Shown here: piece after piece, positions 16,401-23,558 of the stretch | Layout of the letters: each line of letters starts with the position of its first letter | How positions within the stretch are numbered: the stretch's first letter is position 1 | NCBI GenBank assembly: GCA_964494475.1 | Contig: CAZBRS010000055.1 | Coordinates: forward strand, 1 to 38,595 | Direction: 5' to 3' | Source: CAZBRS01 sp964494475 | GTDB lineage: Bacteria; Myxococcota_A; UBA9042; CAZBRS01 | DNA length: 38,595 nt | Translations under genes and position numbers: made by a program | Notes under the pieces: model-generated | What the model saw: the letters and a program-made list of their open reading frames with translations, nothing else | What the model was told of the DNA's origin: nothing | The model's database searches: none

Positions 16401-16612
16401 ACGCCATCTTCGGGCTGGTCGAGGAGTTCCCCCTCGAGCGCACCCCCGACCCCGAGACGATGCAGGTGCTCGTGAACGGCAAGGCCTGCGCCGACGGCTG
16501 GACCCTCGACGCCGCGACCAACCGCCTGGTCTTCGACCCCGAGGGGCCGTGCATGCCCGAGCACGGCGACGCGATCGAGGTCGAGTACGAGGTGTACTGC
16601 TATCGGTATTGA
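13484..16612 (+). CDS. ASH-repeat and von Willebrand A domain lipoprotein
   Basis: The 1042-residue product has a signal peptide ending in VGAC (Cys20), so it is a probable lipoprotein. Six tandem Ig-like units of about 110-120 residues follow. They resemble ASH/HYDIN or choice-of-anchor-D domains, each opening with a strand such as LDFGDVVAG, VDFDEVFL, LDFGRVAPG, VDFGLVAQG or VSFGDVRVG. From about 749 a von Willebrand A-like domain begins with ILFVVDNSGSM. Its D754-x-S-x-S is a metal-ion-dependent adhesion site. VVTTDM and VVFVTDEDD match later strands of the fold. The C-terminal 70 residues carry four Cys. An adhesive or scaffold role at the cell surface is inference. The in-frame codons upstream of the ATG lack a signal sequence, so I start at 13484. 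Confidence 0.88.
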   Translation: MGSRRALLLSLLLLAGVGACSDDGGDKIGVLGGVRIEVDPATLLFPATPVGETATRTVVVRHSGSDGTLHLGGVGLIDDSDEFEVSGPDVKLLAPGGSTRFTVSFSPVDDEPDVVRVGIEHDSPVEASPLVLEVGSAAPGQALVALPFELDFGDVVAGDEPELGVRFQNLGSRVVHVASVGLFRNSSPDFTLTTDAHDLGLPADVEPGEWLDVRVRYRPAGGDAIDTGLLQVVSTDVVLEASVDVRGRELAPDVRVSPAEVDFDEVFLHEAAEAALTVANVGDLPLALASITVVDARTPWIDVPDAPDGPLEVAPGEQVVVHVRFAPGAGFEATADALARVRIASNDPDQPFVHVAVRGTVRLPRVTAGPTPLDFGRVAPGDTRTRELLLLNNSRPRQDVTIVSAVLEDPTGEYALGPLPGFGPINVPAAPTVLPAGEALALPVSFTNQGGPAGEVVGGEVTLTYQVDDEPVARVELIAERAAGRACGPVLTPSSVDFGLVAQGAKRTRLLALRNQGSGTCRLADTALVPCEPHDATACQSIASAEAVFALDPASSLPGLVIPAGGSVPLPVTFRPPVLALEGDPVPFRALLSATLADLEAEGAALLTTPSTAPNLAGATGDACLVVSPEQVSFGDVRVGCASPLRSVHAHNTCSSPLQVTALALVGCDAEFRLVNVPYLPSTLTQENQMNLKLLAYAPVDLGLDGCALTVQTDEPGEPRYVLPLDGNGTLVSHVREGFAQTGSRAVDILFVVDNSGSMIDNQQNLAANFGSLAAIGEAWDTDVHLGVVTTDMTPWGGMGKLVGAPRYLTEDNWQLFADRAKVGADGSGLEQGLAAAEAALGWPLAADADLPCQVDQACTSPLTCVEGGCGGANRGFLRPEAVLHVVFVTDEDDQSQNSVAYYLDKLTGLKGPDHADLVQVHAVVGKPLVAGATSTCASQAGERYLELAAATGGVVSDICDTDWSAKLEQIGNAIFGLVEEFPLERTPDPETMQVLVNGKACADGWTLDAATNRLVFDPEGPCMPEHGDAIEVEYEVYCYRY

Positions 16613-16618
16613 CGAGGC

Positions 16619-17437
16619 CTACGAGGCCGCCCCGAACCAGCGCGCCAGCCCGGCCGCCGCCTGCTCGACCGCCGCGACCGCGTCGGGGGCGAAGCGCCCG
16701 GCCCGGTCGCTGTCGACGTCGAGCTCGGCCACCGCGGCGCCGGTCGCGTCGCGCACGGGCACGACCAGCTCGGCGCGCGTGCGCAGCGAGCAGGCCAGGT
16801 AGCGGTCGTCGGCGCGCACGTCGGGCACGTTCAGCACCGCGTTTTCGCGCACGGCCGCGCCGCAGAGGCCCGTGTCGACGGGGATGCGCACGTGGGGGGT
16901 GGGCTCGCCCACGAAGGCGACAAGCTGCAGCTCGTCGTCGTTCACGCGGGCGTAGACGCCCGTCCAGTCGAAGCGCTCGGGGAAGGCCTCGGCCAGCGCG
17001 TCGACGGCCTCGGCGGCGGCCAGCGCGGCGTCTTCGCTCGCCCACGCGAGCACGGGTCCGAGCCGCGCCGCCAGCAGGGCCGCGAGCTGCACCGTCCAGT
17101 CGCCCACGCCCTGGGGATCGTCGGCCGCAGCCAGCAGCACGCCCACGGGCAGGCCCTCGAAGAGCACGGGCTCGACCACCTCGGCGCGCGTTCCCGGCAC
17201 GGCCGCGTCGGCGGCCACCACGTCGTGGCCGATGCGCCGCTCGCCCTTGCGCGCCGCCACGCCCGCCGGCAGGCCCCCGAGGGGCAGCACGCCCGGCACC
17301 GTCGCGGCGCGCTCGCCCGACGCGGCGGCCAGCACCAGCCCCGCGTGTGTGACGCGGTAGAGGGCCAGGGCCGAGAGCTCGCACTGGGAGACCACGGCGT
17401 CGAGGAAGAGGCGACGGAAGCGCTCGGCGTTGGTCAC
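16619..17437 (-). CDS. Tandem GAF protein with an fRMsr-like C-terminal domain
   Basis: The 272-residue product starts at a GTG two bases after the stop of the MBL-fold gene, behind a G-rich stretch. Residues 1-135 look like a degenerate GAF-type domain. Residues 150-272 are a GAF domain of the free-methionine-(R)-sulfoxide reductase type: FDWTGVYARV, then RIPVDTGLCGAAV, VPDVRADDRYLACS, ELVVPV and ELDVDS. Two of the three Cys of that family are present (Cys192 in GLCG and Cys216 in YLAC). At the third, upstream position I read His182. So it may be an altered reductase or a redox/ligand sensor. It is almost certainly co-transcribed with the MBL-fold hydrolase. Its 3' end lies six bases from the converging ASH/VWA gene. 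Confidence 0.82.
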   Translation of the reverse strand: MTNAERFRRLFLDAVVSQCELSALALYRVTHAGLVLAAASGERAATVPGVLPLGGLPAGVAARKGERRIGHDVVAADAAVPGTRAEVVEPVLFEGLPVGVLLAAADDPQGVGDWTVQLAALLAARLGPVLAWASEDAALAAAEAVDALAEAFPERFDWTGVYARVNDDELQLVAFVGEPTPHVRIPVDTGLCGAAVRENAVLNVPDVRADDRYLACSLRTRAELVVPVRDATGAAVAELDVDSDRAGRFAPDAVAAVEQAAAGLARWFGAAS

Positions 17438-17439
17438 CC

Positions 17440-18069
17440 CTACCCCCCGACGAACGGGTTGTTGGCCGCCTCGAACCCGATGGTCGACGACGGGCCGTGG
17501 CCCGGGTAGACCACCATGTCGGGGGGCAACGTGAGCAGGCGCGAGCGGATGGAGTGCAGGATGTGGTCGTACGACCCACCGGGCAGGTCGGTGCGGCCGA
17601 TGCCGTCGTTGAAGAGGGTGTCGCCCGTCAGGACGAACTCGTCCTCGTAGCGGAAGCACACGCTGCCCGGGCTGTGGCCGGGCGTGGAGAGCACCTGCAG
17701 CCGCTCGTCGCCGATGACGATGTCTTCGCCGTCGCGCAGGTACCAGTCGACCGGACGCGGGGTGTCCATGGTGAGGATGCCGAAGTAGCGCGCCATCTCG
17801 GCGGCGTTGTCGTACAGGGCCTGGTCGGCCTCGTGCATGCAGATGCGGGCCCCGGTGGCCTCCTGCGCGTCGTTCAGGTACAGCACGTGATCGACGTGCC
17901 CATGGGTCAGCAGGATCGAATGGATGCGGATCTTGCGGCCGCCGATGAAGCTCTTGATCTTGAGCGTCTCGAGCCCCGGATCGACCACCACGCCCTCCCC
18001 CCCCCTCTCGTTGTAGAGCACGTACGTGTTCACGAAGAAGGGACCGCCCGAGAAGACCTGGATCTGCAT
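17440..18069 (-). CDS. Metallo-beta-lactamase-fold hydrolase (glyoxalase II-like)
   Basis: The 209-residue product has the full dinuclear metal site. This comprises THGHVDH (His56, His58, Asp60, His61), TPGHSPGS with His132, TGDTLF with Asp150, and YPGHGPSSTIG with His191. The short length and the PGHGPxSTIG ending match the YcbL-like or hydroxyacylglutathione-hydrolase-like subgroup, thioester hydrolases of two-carbon to small acyl conjugates. It lacks the long C-terminal domain of classical glyoxalase II, so the substrate is not certain. A strong promoter lies 32 bases upstream. The next gene, the fRMsr-like GAF protein, begins two bases after the stop, which hints at a shared role in aldehyde or redox stress (inference). 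Confidence 0.9.
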   Translation of the reverse strand: MQIQVFSGGPFFVNTYVLYNERGGEGVVVDPGLETLKIKSFIGGRKIRIHSILLTHGHVDHVLYLNDAQEATGARICMHEADQALYDNAAEMARYFGILTMDTPRPVDWYLRDGEDIVIGDERLQVLSTPGHSPGSVCFRYEDEFVLTGDTLFNDGIGRTDLPGGSYDHILHSIRSRLLTLPPDMVVYPGHGPSSTIGFEAANNPFVGG

Positions 18070-18100
18070 GGCACCGCGCTCGCGCAGGGGTTGTGGCCCG

Positions 18101-18130
18101 ACTGTAGGCCACGCGCCGACTCCTTGTCAA
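18101..18130 (-). promoter_or_regulatory. Promoter of the MBL-fold/GAF operon
   Basis: On the minus strand, consensus TTGACA (18130-18125) and TACAGT (18106-18101) are separated by 18 bases. Transcription would start near 18094, giving a leader of about 25 bases. It is among the best promoter matches in the window. Confidence 0.65.
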
Positions 18131-18149
18131 ACACGCGTGGCCTTTTCGC

Positions 18150-18178
18150 TTGTCCCCCGCCGTCCCGGTCCGTATCTT
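18150..18178 (+). promoter_or_regulatory. carAB promoter
   Basis: TTGTCC (18150-18155) and TATCTT (18173-18178) are 17 bases apart, each with four of six consensus positions. The predicted start near 18185 leaves GGAGG (18201-18205) five bases before the carA ATG at 18211. I see no obvious pyrimidine-responsive attenuator. Confidence 0.5.
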
Positions 18179-18210
18179 CTCGCCAACCCACCCGTCCGAT
18201 GGAGGCTCCG

Positions 18211-19287
18211 ATGCCCGAGGCCTCTCACCTGGTCACCCTCGAGCTCGAAGACGGCACCCGCTTCTCCGGGACCTCCTTCGGCGCCCTCGTGCCCGCCTCG
18301 GGCGAGGTCGTGTTCACGACCGGCATGGTCGGCTACGACCTCAGCCTGACCGACCCGTCGTTCCGCGGCCAGATCCTGGTGTGCACCTACCCGCTCATCG
18401 GCAACTACGGCGTGCCCCCCGCGGGCAGCGACGCGTTCGAGTCCGACCGCATCCAGGCGGCGGGCCTGGTGGTCTCGACGCTCTCGTCCGACACGTCGCA
18501 CGCGGGCTACCCACGCTCGCTCGACGCCTGGCTGAAGGCCGAGGGCATCCCGGGCGTGCAGGGCATCGACACGCGGGCCCTCACGCTGCGCCTGCGCGAG
18601 CGAGGTACGCTGCTCGGCCGGCTGCTGCCCGCGGGTACGGCGTCGGTCGACGTGCCCCTGGTCGACCCGAACCGCCAGCACGTGGTGGCCGAGGTCTCGA
18701 TCAAGGTGCCCGTGCTCCACGGCAAGGGCTCCCGGCGCGTGGTGCTGGTCGACTGCGGTGCCAAACGCTCGATCGTGCGCGGCCTGGTGGAGCGCGGCGT
18801 CGAGGTGCTGCAGGTGCCCCACGACCACGACTACACGGGCGAGGCCTGGGACGGCCTGCTCGTCTCGAACGGACCGGGCAACCCCGAACAGTGTCGCGCC
18901 ACCATCGCCGTGCTGCGCCGCGCGCTGGCGCTGGGCAAGCCCGTGTTCGGCATCTGCCTGGGGGCCCAGCTGCTGGCCCTGGCTTCTGGCGCGCGCACCT
19001 ACAAGCTGCGCTACGGGCACCGCGGCCAGAACCAGCCCTGCCGCGAGGCCGGCAGCCCGCGCTGCGTGCTCACCAGCCAGAACCACGGCTACGCCATCGA
19101 CCCCGACACGCTGCAGGGCGACTGGGAGGTGTGGTTCACGAACGCCAACGACGGCTCGGTCGAGGGCCTGCGCCACCGGCGGCGCCCCTACTCGGCCGTG
19201 CAGTTCCACCCCGAGGCCCGCCCCGGGCCCCACGACAGCGACGGCCTCTTCGATCGCTTCGTGGCCGAGTTGGGAGGTGCCCGATGA
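18211..19287 (+). CDS. carA: Carbamoyl-phosphate synthase small (glutaminase) subunit
   Basis: This subunit hydrolyses glutamine and passes ammonia to CarB for carbamoyl phosphate synthesis (pyrimidines and arginine). The 358-residue product has the CarA N-terminal domain (LELEDGTRFSG, FTTGMVGYDLSLTDPS) followed by a class I glutaminase. Nucleophile Cys249 sits in FGICLGAQ; His333 and Glu335 in QFHPEA complete the triad. RGQNQPC and TNANDGSVEGL resemble the glutaminase part of eukaryotic CAD more than enterobacterial CarA. The residue after GICLG is Ala, where E. coli has His. An in-frame ATG lies at 18199, but GGAGG at 18201-18205 supports 18211. The stop overlaps carB as ATGA. Confidence 0.95.
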   Translation: MPEASHLVTLELEDGTRFSGTSFGALVPASGEVVFTTGMVGYDLSLTDPSFRGQILVCTYPLIGNYGVPPAGSDAFESDRIQAAGLVVSTLSSDTSHAGYPRSLDAWLKAEGIPGVQGIDTRALTLRLRERGTLLGRLLPAGTASVDVPLVDPNRQHVVAEVSIKVPVLHGKGSRRVVLVDCGAKRSIVRGLVERGVEVLQVPHDHDYTGEAWDGLLVSNGPGNPEQCRATIAVLRRALALGKPVFGICLGAQLLALASGARTYKLRYGHRGQNQPCREAGSPRCVLTSQNHGYAIDPDTLQGDWEVWFTNANDGSVEGLRHRRRPYSAVQFHPEARPGPHDSDGLFDRFVAELGGAR

Positions 19288-22200
19288 CGACGACGACGCC
19301 CAAGTCGGTCCTCATCCTGGGCTCCGGGGCGCTGCGCATCGGCCAGGCCGGCGAGTTCGACTACTCGGGCAGCCAGGCCATCAAGGCCCTGAAGGAAGAA
19401 GGCATCCGCTCCATCCTGGTGAACCCGAACATCGCCACCATCCAGACCACGCCGGGGCTGGCCGACCAGGTGTACCTGCTGCCGGTCGAGGCCGACGTGA
19501 TCGAGCGCGTCATCGCCCGCGAGCGGCCCGACGGCGTGCTCCTGAACGTGGGCGGCCAGACCGGGCTGAACGTGGGCCTCGAGCTGGCCCGCGCCGGCGT
19601 GTTCGAGCGCTACGGCGTCACGGTGCTCGGCACCCCCACCGACGCCATCGACGAGACCGAGGACCGCCAGCGCTTTGCCGTCCGCATGCGCGCCATCGGC
19701 GTCGACGTGGCCCGCAGCCGCACCGCCACCACCCTCGACGAGGCGCGCGAGGCGGCGCAGGAGATCGGGCTGCCGGCCATGGTGCGCGCCGGCTTCAGCC
19801 TGGGCGGGTTGGCCTCGGGCATCGTGAACGACCAGGCGGCGCTCGACGAGCGCGTGGCCGAGGCGCTGGCCCACACCTCGCAGGTGCTGATCGAGGAGTG
19901 CCTGGCCGGCTGGAAGGAGGTCGAGTACGAGGTGGTGCGCGATCGCCACGGCAACGCCGTGACGGTGTGCAACATGGAGAACCTCGACCCCATGGGCATC
20001 CACACGGGCGAGAGCCTGGTGGTGGCGCCCTCGCAGACGCTGACCAACGACGAGTACCATCGCCTGCGCACGGTCAGCCTGCGCGTGGTCGAGGCCATCG
20101 GCATCGTGGGCGAGTGCAACGTGCAGTTCGCGCTCCGACCCGACGGCGCCGAGTACCGCGTCATCGAGATGAACGCGCGCCTGTCGCGCTCGTCGGCCCT
20201 GGCCTCGAAGGCCACGGGCTATCCCCTGGCCTGGGTGGCCACCAAGCTGGCCCTCGGCCACGGGCTGGCCGACCTGAAGAACGCCGTCACCGGCGTCACG
20301 GGCTGCTTCTTCGAGCCCGCGCTCGACTACGTGGTGGTCAAGGCGCCGCGCTGGGATCTGCACAAGTTCCGGGCCGCGTCGCGCCGCATCGGATCCGAGA
20401 TGAAGAGCGTGGGCGAGGCCATGGGCATCGGGGCCACGTTCGAGGAGGCCCTGCAGAAGGCCGTGCGCTCCCTGGGGCTCGGCCTCGACGGCCTGACCGA
20501 CCCGCGCGCGCGCGTCGACGACCCGCTCGACGAGATCGCCCGCCCCACCGATCGCCGGCTCTTCGCCCTGGCCCAGGCCTTCGCCGCGGGCTCGAGCGTG
20601 GCCGACCTGCACGCCATCAGCCGCATCGACCCCTGGTTCCTCGAGCGCATCGCCGGGCTGGTGCGCGCCGAGTCCGAGCTCGCGTGGCGACGCGGTCACC
20701 CGCTATCGGTCGGCGATCTGCTCACCGCCAAGCGCCTGGGGCTCTCCGATCGCGCCATCGCGCGAGCCTATGGGGGCCACGAGGCCGACGTGCGCGCCCG
20801 GCGCCTCGAGCTCGGTGTCACGCCGCGCGTGCGCCGCATCGACACGCTCGCGGGCGAGTTCCCGGCCACCACCAACTACCTGTACGTCACGTACGGCGGC
20901 TCCGAGCCCGAGGTGGGCCCCGACGAGCGCGGGCGCCCGGTCATCGTGCTCGGCAGCGGTCCCTACTGCATCGGCTCGTCGGTCGAGTTCGACTGGTGCT
21001 CGGTGGGCGCGTGCACCACGGCCCGCAAGCTCGGGCACCGCACCGTCATGATCAACTGCAACCCCGAGACCGTGTCGACCGACTTCGACGTGGCCGACCG
21101 GCTCTACTTCGAAGAGCTCACCCTCGAGCGCGTCCTCGACCTGGTCGAGCACGAGAAGCCGCTCGGCGTGATCGTGAGCGTGGGCGGTCAGATCCCGAAC
21201 ACCCTGGCGCGGCACCTGGCCGACGCCGGCGTGCGCCTGCTCGGCACCTCGGCCGACGGCATCGACCGCGCCGAGAACCGCCACCGCTTCGCCGAATTGC
21301 TCGACGAGATCGGCGTGGTCCAGCCGGCCTGGAAGGAGCTGACCACCCTCGGGGAGGCACGCCGCTTCGCCGACGAGGTCGGCTACCCCGTGCTCGTGCG
21401 CCCCTCGTACGTGCTGTCGGGCTCGGCCATGAACATCGCCAAGACGCCCGCCTCGCTCGAGCAGTTCCTCGAGCGCGCGGCCCTGGTGTCGCGCGAAAGC
21501 CCGGTGGTCATCTCGAAGTTCCTCGAGGGGGCCAAGGAGATCGAGGTCGACGGCGTGGCGCAGGATGGCGACCTGGTGCTCTACGCCATCTCCGAGCACG
21601 TCGAGCTCTCGGGGGTGCACTCGGGCGACGCCACGGTCGTGCTGCCGCCGCAGCGCACGTGGCTCGAGACCATCCGCCGCGCCAAGCGCGCCGCCAAGTC
21701 CATCGTGCGCGCCCTCGGCATCCACGGCCCGTTCAACGTGCAGCTCCTGGCGCGCGACAACGTCATCTCGGTCATCGAGTGCAACGTGCGCGCCTCGCGC
21801 TCGTTCCCCTTCGTGTCCAAGGCCACGGGCTACGACTTCATCGAGATCGCCACCCGCGCCATCCTGGGCGAAGACGTGCACGGCGAATACCGCACCCTCG
21901 ACCTCGACCACGTGGCCGTGAAGGTGCCGCAGTTCTCGTTCTCGCGCCTGAAGGGCGCCGACCCGGTGCTCTACGTCGAGATGACCTCGACCGGCGAGGC
22001 CGCCTGCCTGGGCGACTCGCTCGAGGAGGCCTGGAAGAACGCGGTGCGCTCGGTGGGCTTCCGCTTCCCCACCAAGCGCGTGCTGCTCTCGATCGGCGGC
22101 CGCGAGGCCAAGCTGAAGTTCCTCGACAGCGCGTTGACGCTGGCCAACGCCGGCTTCGAGCTGTCAGCCACCAGCGGCACGCACCAGTTCCTGGCCGAGC

Positions 22201-22493
22201 ACGGCGTGGCGTCGCAGCTCGTGTACAAGGTGTCCGAGAACCGGGGCCCGACGGTGGCCGATCTCATCCGCGACCGGGCCGTCGAGTGCGTCATCAACGT
22301 GCCCACCCGCGAGGCCGATCTGGCCACCCTCACCGACGGCTACGCCATCCGCCGCACCACCGCCGACATGGGCATCCCGCTCATCAACGACGCCGAGCTC
22401 GCGCGGCTGCTGGTGCGCTCGCTCTTCATCCCCGCGAGCCCCGAGGTTTTGCCGCTGGCGTCGTACTCGCGCCGCCGTCACGGCAAGGTGTGA
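19284..22493 (+). CDS. carB: Carbamoyl-phosphate synthase large subunit, CAD-like type
   Basis: The 1069-residue product makes carbamoyl phosphate from ammonia, bicarbonate and two ATP. It has two ATP-grasp halves (about 1-400 and 555-940), an oligomerisation region between them, and a C-terminal MGS-like allosteric domain (about 940-1069). The second half opens with VIVLGSGPYCIGSSVEFDW. The N-terminus reads ALRIGQAGEFDYSGSQ and NPNIATIQT. Later it reads AGWKEVEYEVVRD, NMENLDPMGIHTGES and PRWDLHKF. These are typical of the eukaryotic CAD and Bacteroidetes-type synthetase, not of E. coli CarB (IGQACEFDYSG, NSNPAT). GGGAGGT precedes the ATG, which overlaps the carA stop. Its 3' end is two bases from aroC on the other strand. 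Confidence 0.96.
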   Translation: MTTTTPKSVLILGSGALRIGQAGEFDYSGSQAIKALKEEGIRSILVNPNIATIQTTPGLADQVYLLPVEADVIERVIARERPDGVLLNVGGQTGLNVGLELARAGVFERYGVTVLGTPTDAIDETEDRQRFAVRMRAIGVDVARSRTATTLDEAREAAQEIGLPAMVRAGFSLGGLASGIVNDQAALDERVAEALAHTSQVLIEECLAGWKEVEYEVVRDRHGNAVTVCNMENLDPMGIHTGESLVVAPSQTLTNDEYHRLRTVSLRVVEAIGIVGECNVQFALRPDGAEYRVIEMNARLSRSSALASKATGYPLAWVATKLALGHGLADLKNAVTGVTGCFFEPALDYVVVKAPRWDLHKFRAASRRIGSEMKSVGEAMGIGATFEEALQKAVRSLGLGLDGLTDPRARVDDPLDEIARPTDRRLFALAQAFAAGSSVADLHAISRIDPWFLERIAGLVRAESELAWRRGHPLSVGDLLTAKRLGLSDRAIARAYGGHEADVRARRLELGVTPRVRRIDTLAGEFPATTNYLYVTYGGSEPEVGPDERGRPVIVLGSGPYCIGSSVEFDWCSVGACTTARKLGHRTVMINCNPETVSTDFDVADRLYFEELTLERVLDLVEHEKPLGVIVSVGGQIPNTLARHLADAGVRLLGTSADGIDRAENRHRFAELLDEIGVVQPAWKELTTLGEARRFADEVGYPVLVRPSYVLSGSAMNIAKTPASLEQFLERAALVSRESPVVISKFLEGAKEIEVDGVAQDGDLVLYAISEHVELSGVHSGDATVVLPPQRTWLETIRRAKRAAKSIVRALGIHGPFNVQLLARDNVISVIECNVRASRSFPFVSKATGYDFIEIATRAILGEDVHGEYRTLDLDHVAVKVPQFSFSRLKGADPVLYVEMTSTGEAACLGDSLEEAWKNAVRSVGFRFPTKRVLLSIGGREAKLKFLDSALTLANAGFELSATSGTHQFLAEHGVASQLVYKVSENRGPTVADLIRDRAVECVINVPTREADLATLTDGYAIRRTTADMGIPLINDAELARLLVRSLFIPASPEVLPLASYSRRRHGKV

Positions 22494-22495
22494 AG

Positions 22496-23548
22496 CTATC
22501 CCTTCCGCAGGGGGGAGTCGTCGAAGCGCACGGGGTGCACGAAGCCCGACAGCAGCAGGTGATCGACCAGCACCAGCGCGACCATGGCCTCGGCCACCTG
22601 CGCCACGCGCGACGTGACGTTGGTGTCGAAGCGCCCCTCGCTCACGAGCTCGCAGGCCCGACCGGTGGCCAGGTCGACCGACGCCTGGGGCAGCCGCACG
22701 CTGGGCGGCGCCTTGACGCCGACCCGCAGCACCAGGTCGGCGCCCGTGGTGAGGCCGCCGAGCAGCCCTCCGCAGCGGTTGCTGGCCGTTCCCACGCCGC
22801 CGTCCGTCGGCACGAGGGGGTCGTTCCAGGCCGAACCCGTGGCCCCCGGCGCGTCGAGGCCGTCGCCGACCACCGCGTAGCTGACGGCGCCGATCGAGAG
22901 CACGGCCGCCGGCAGCTCGGCCTTCAGCTTGACGAACACGGGCGCGCCCAGCCCGGCCGGCGCGCCGCGCACCACCAACTCGAACCGCCCGCCCGAAGTG
23001 TCGCCCGCGGCCCCGATCGCGACGGCCCGCGCCACCGCGCGTTCGCGCTCGGCGTCGTCCGCGACGGGCACGCCCGCCAGCTCGGTCACGTACGACGTGA
23101 CCTCGAGCCCGCAGAGGCCGAGCAGCCGGCGAGCCACGGCCCCGGCCGCCACGCGCGCCACCGCCTCGCGGCCGCTGATGCGCCCCCCGCCCCGCGGATC
23201 GACGTGCCCGTAGCGCAGACGCCACGTGAGATCGCCGTGGCCGGGTCGGGGGATGGTGGCGCGCTCCACGTAGTCGGCCGAACGCTGCTCGACGTTGGGG
23301 ACGAGCAGCGCGATCGGGGTGCCGAGGGTGCGCCCCTCGTACACGCCCGACAGGATCTGCACGAGGTTCGGCTCGCGTCGCGCCGTGCCCAGGGCCTCGT
23401 AGCGAGGGTCACGCGCCAGGAAAGGCTGCAGGTCGTCGACCGCGAGCGGCACGCCCGCCGGGCACCCGTCGAGCACCGCCCCCACCGCCGGCCCATGCGA
23501 CTCGCCGAAGGTGACCACACGGAAGAGGTGGCCGAAGACGTTGCTCAT
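22496..23548 (-). CDS. aroC: Chorismate synthase
   Basis: This enzyme converts 5-enolpyruvylshikimate-3-phosphate to chorismate with reduced FMN, the last step of the shikimate pathway. The 350-residue product has the family signatures. These are FGESHG near the start, PRPGHGDLTW, RYGHVDPRGGGRISGRE, VARVAAGAVA, SNRCGGLLGG, and GRFDTNVTSR followed by AEAMVALVLVDHLL. Length is normal. It begins ten bases after the pgk stop on the same strand, so the two form an operon. Only a weak AGAGAA ribosome site is visible. The pairing with pgk has no clear pathway logic, although both draw on central carbon. Confidence 0.96.
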   Translation of the reverse strand: MSNVFGHLFRVVTFGESHGPAVGAVLDGCPAGVPLAVDDLQPFLARDPRYEALGTARREPNLVQILSGVYEGRTLGTPIALLVPNVEQRSADYVERATIPRPGHGDLTWRLRYGHVDPRGGGRISGREAVARVAAGAVARRLLGLCGLEVTSYVTELAGVPVADDAERERAVARAVAIGAAGDTSGGRFELVVRGAPAGLGAPVFVKLKAELPAAVLSIGAVSYAVVGDGLDAPGATGSAWNDPLVPTDGGVGTASNRCGGLLGGLTTGADLVLRVGVKAPPSVRLPQASVDLATGRACELVSEGRFDTNVTSRVAQVAEAMVALVLVDHLLLSGFVHPVRFDDSPLRKG

Positions 23549-23558
23549 GGGTTCTCTG

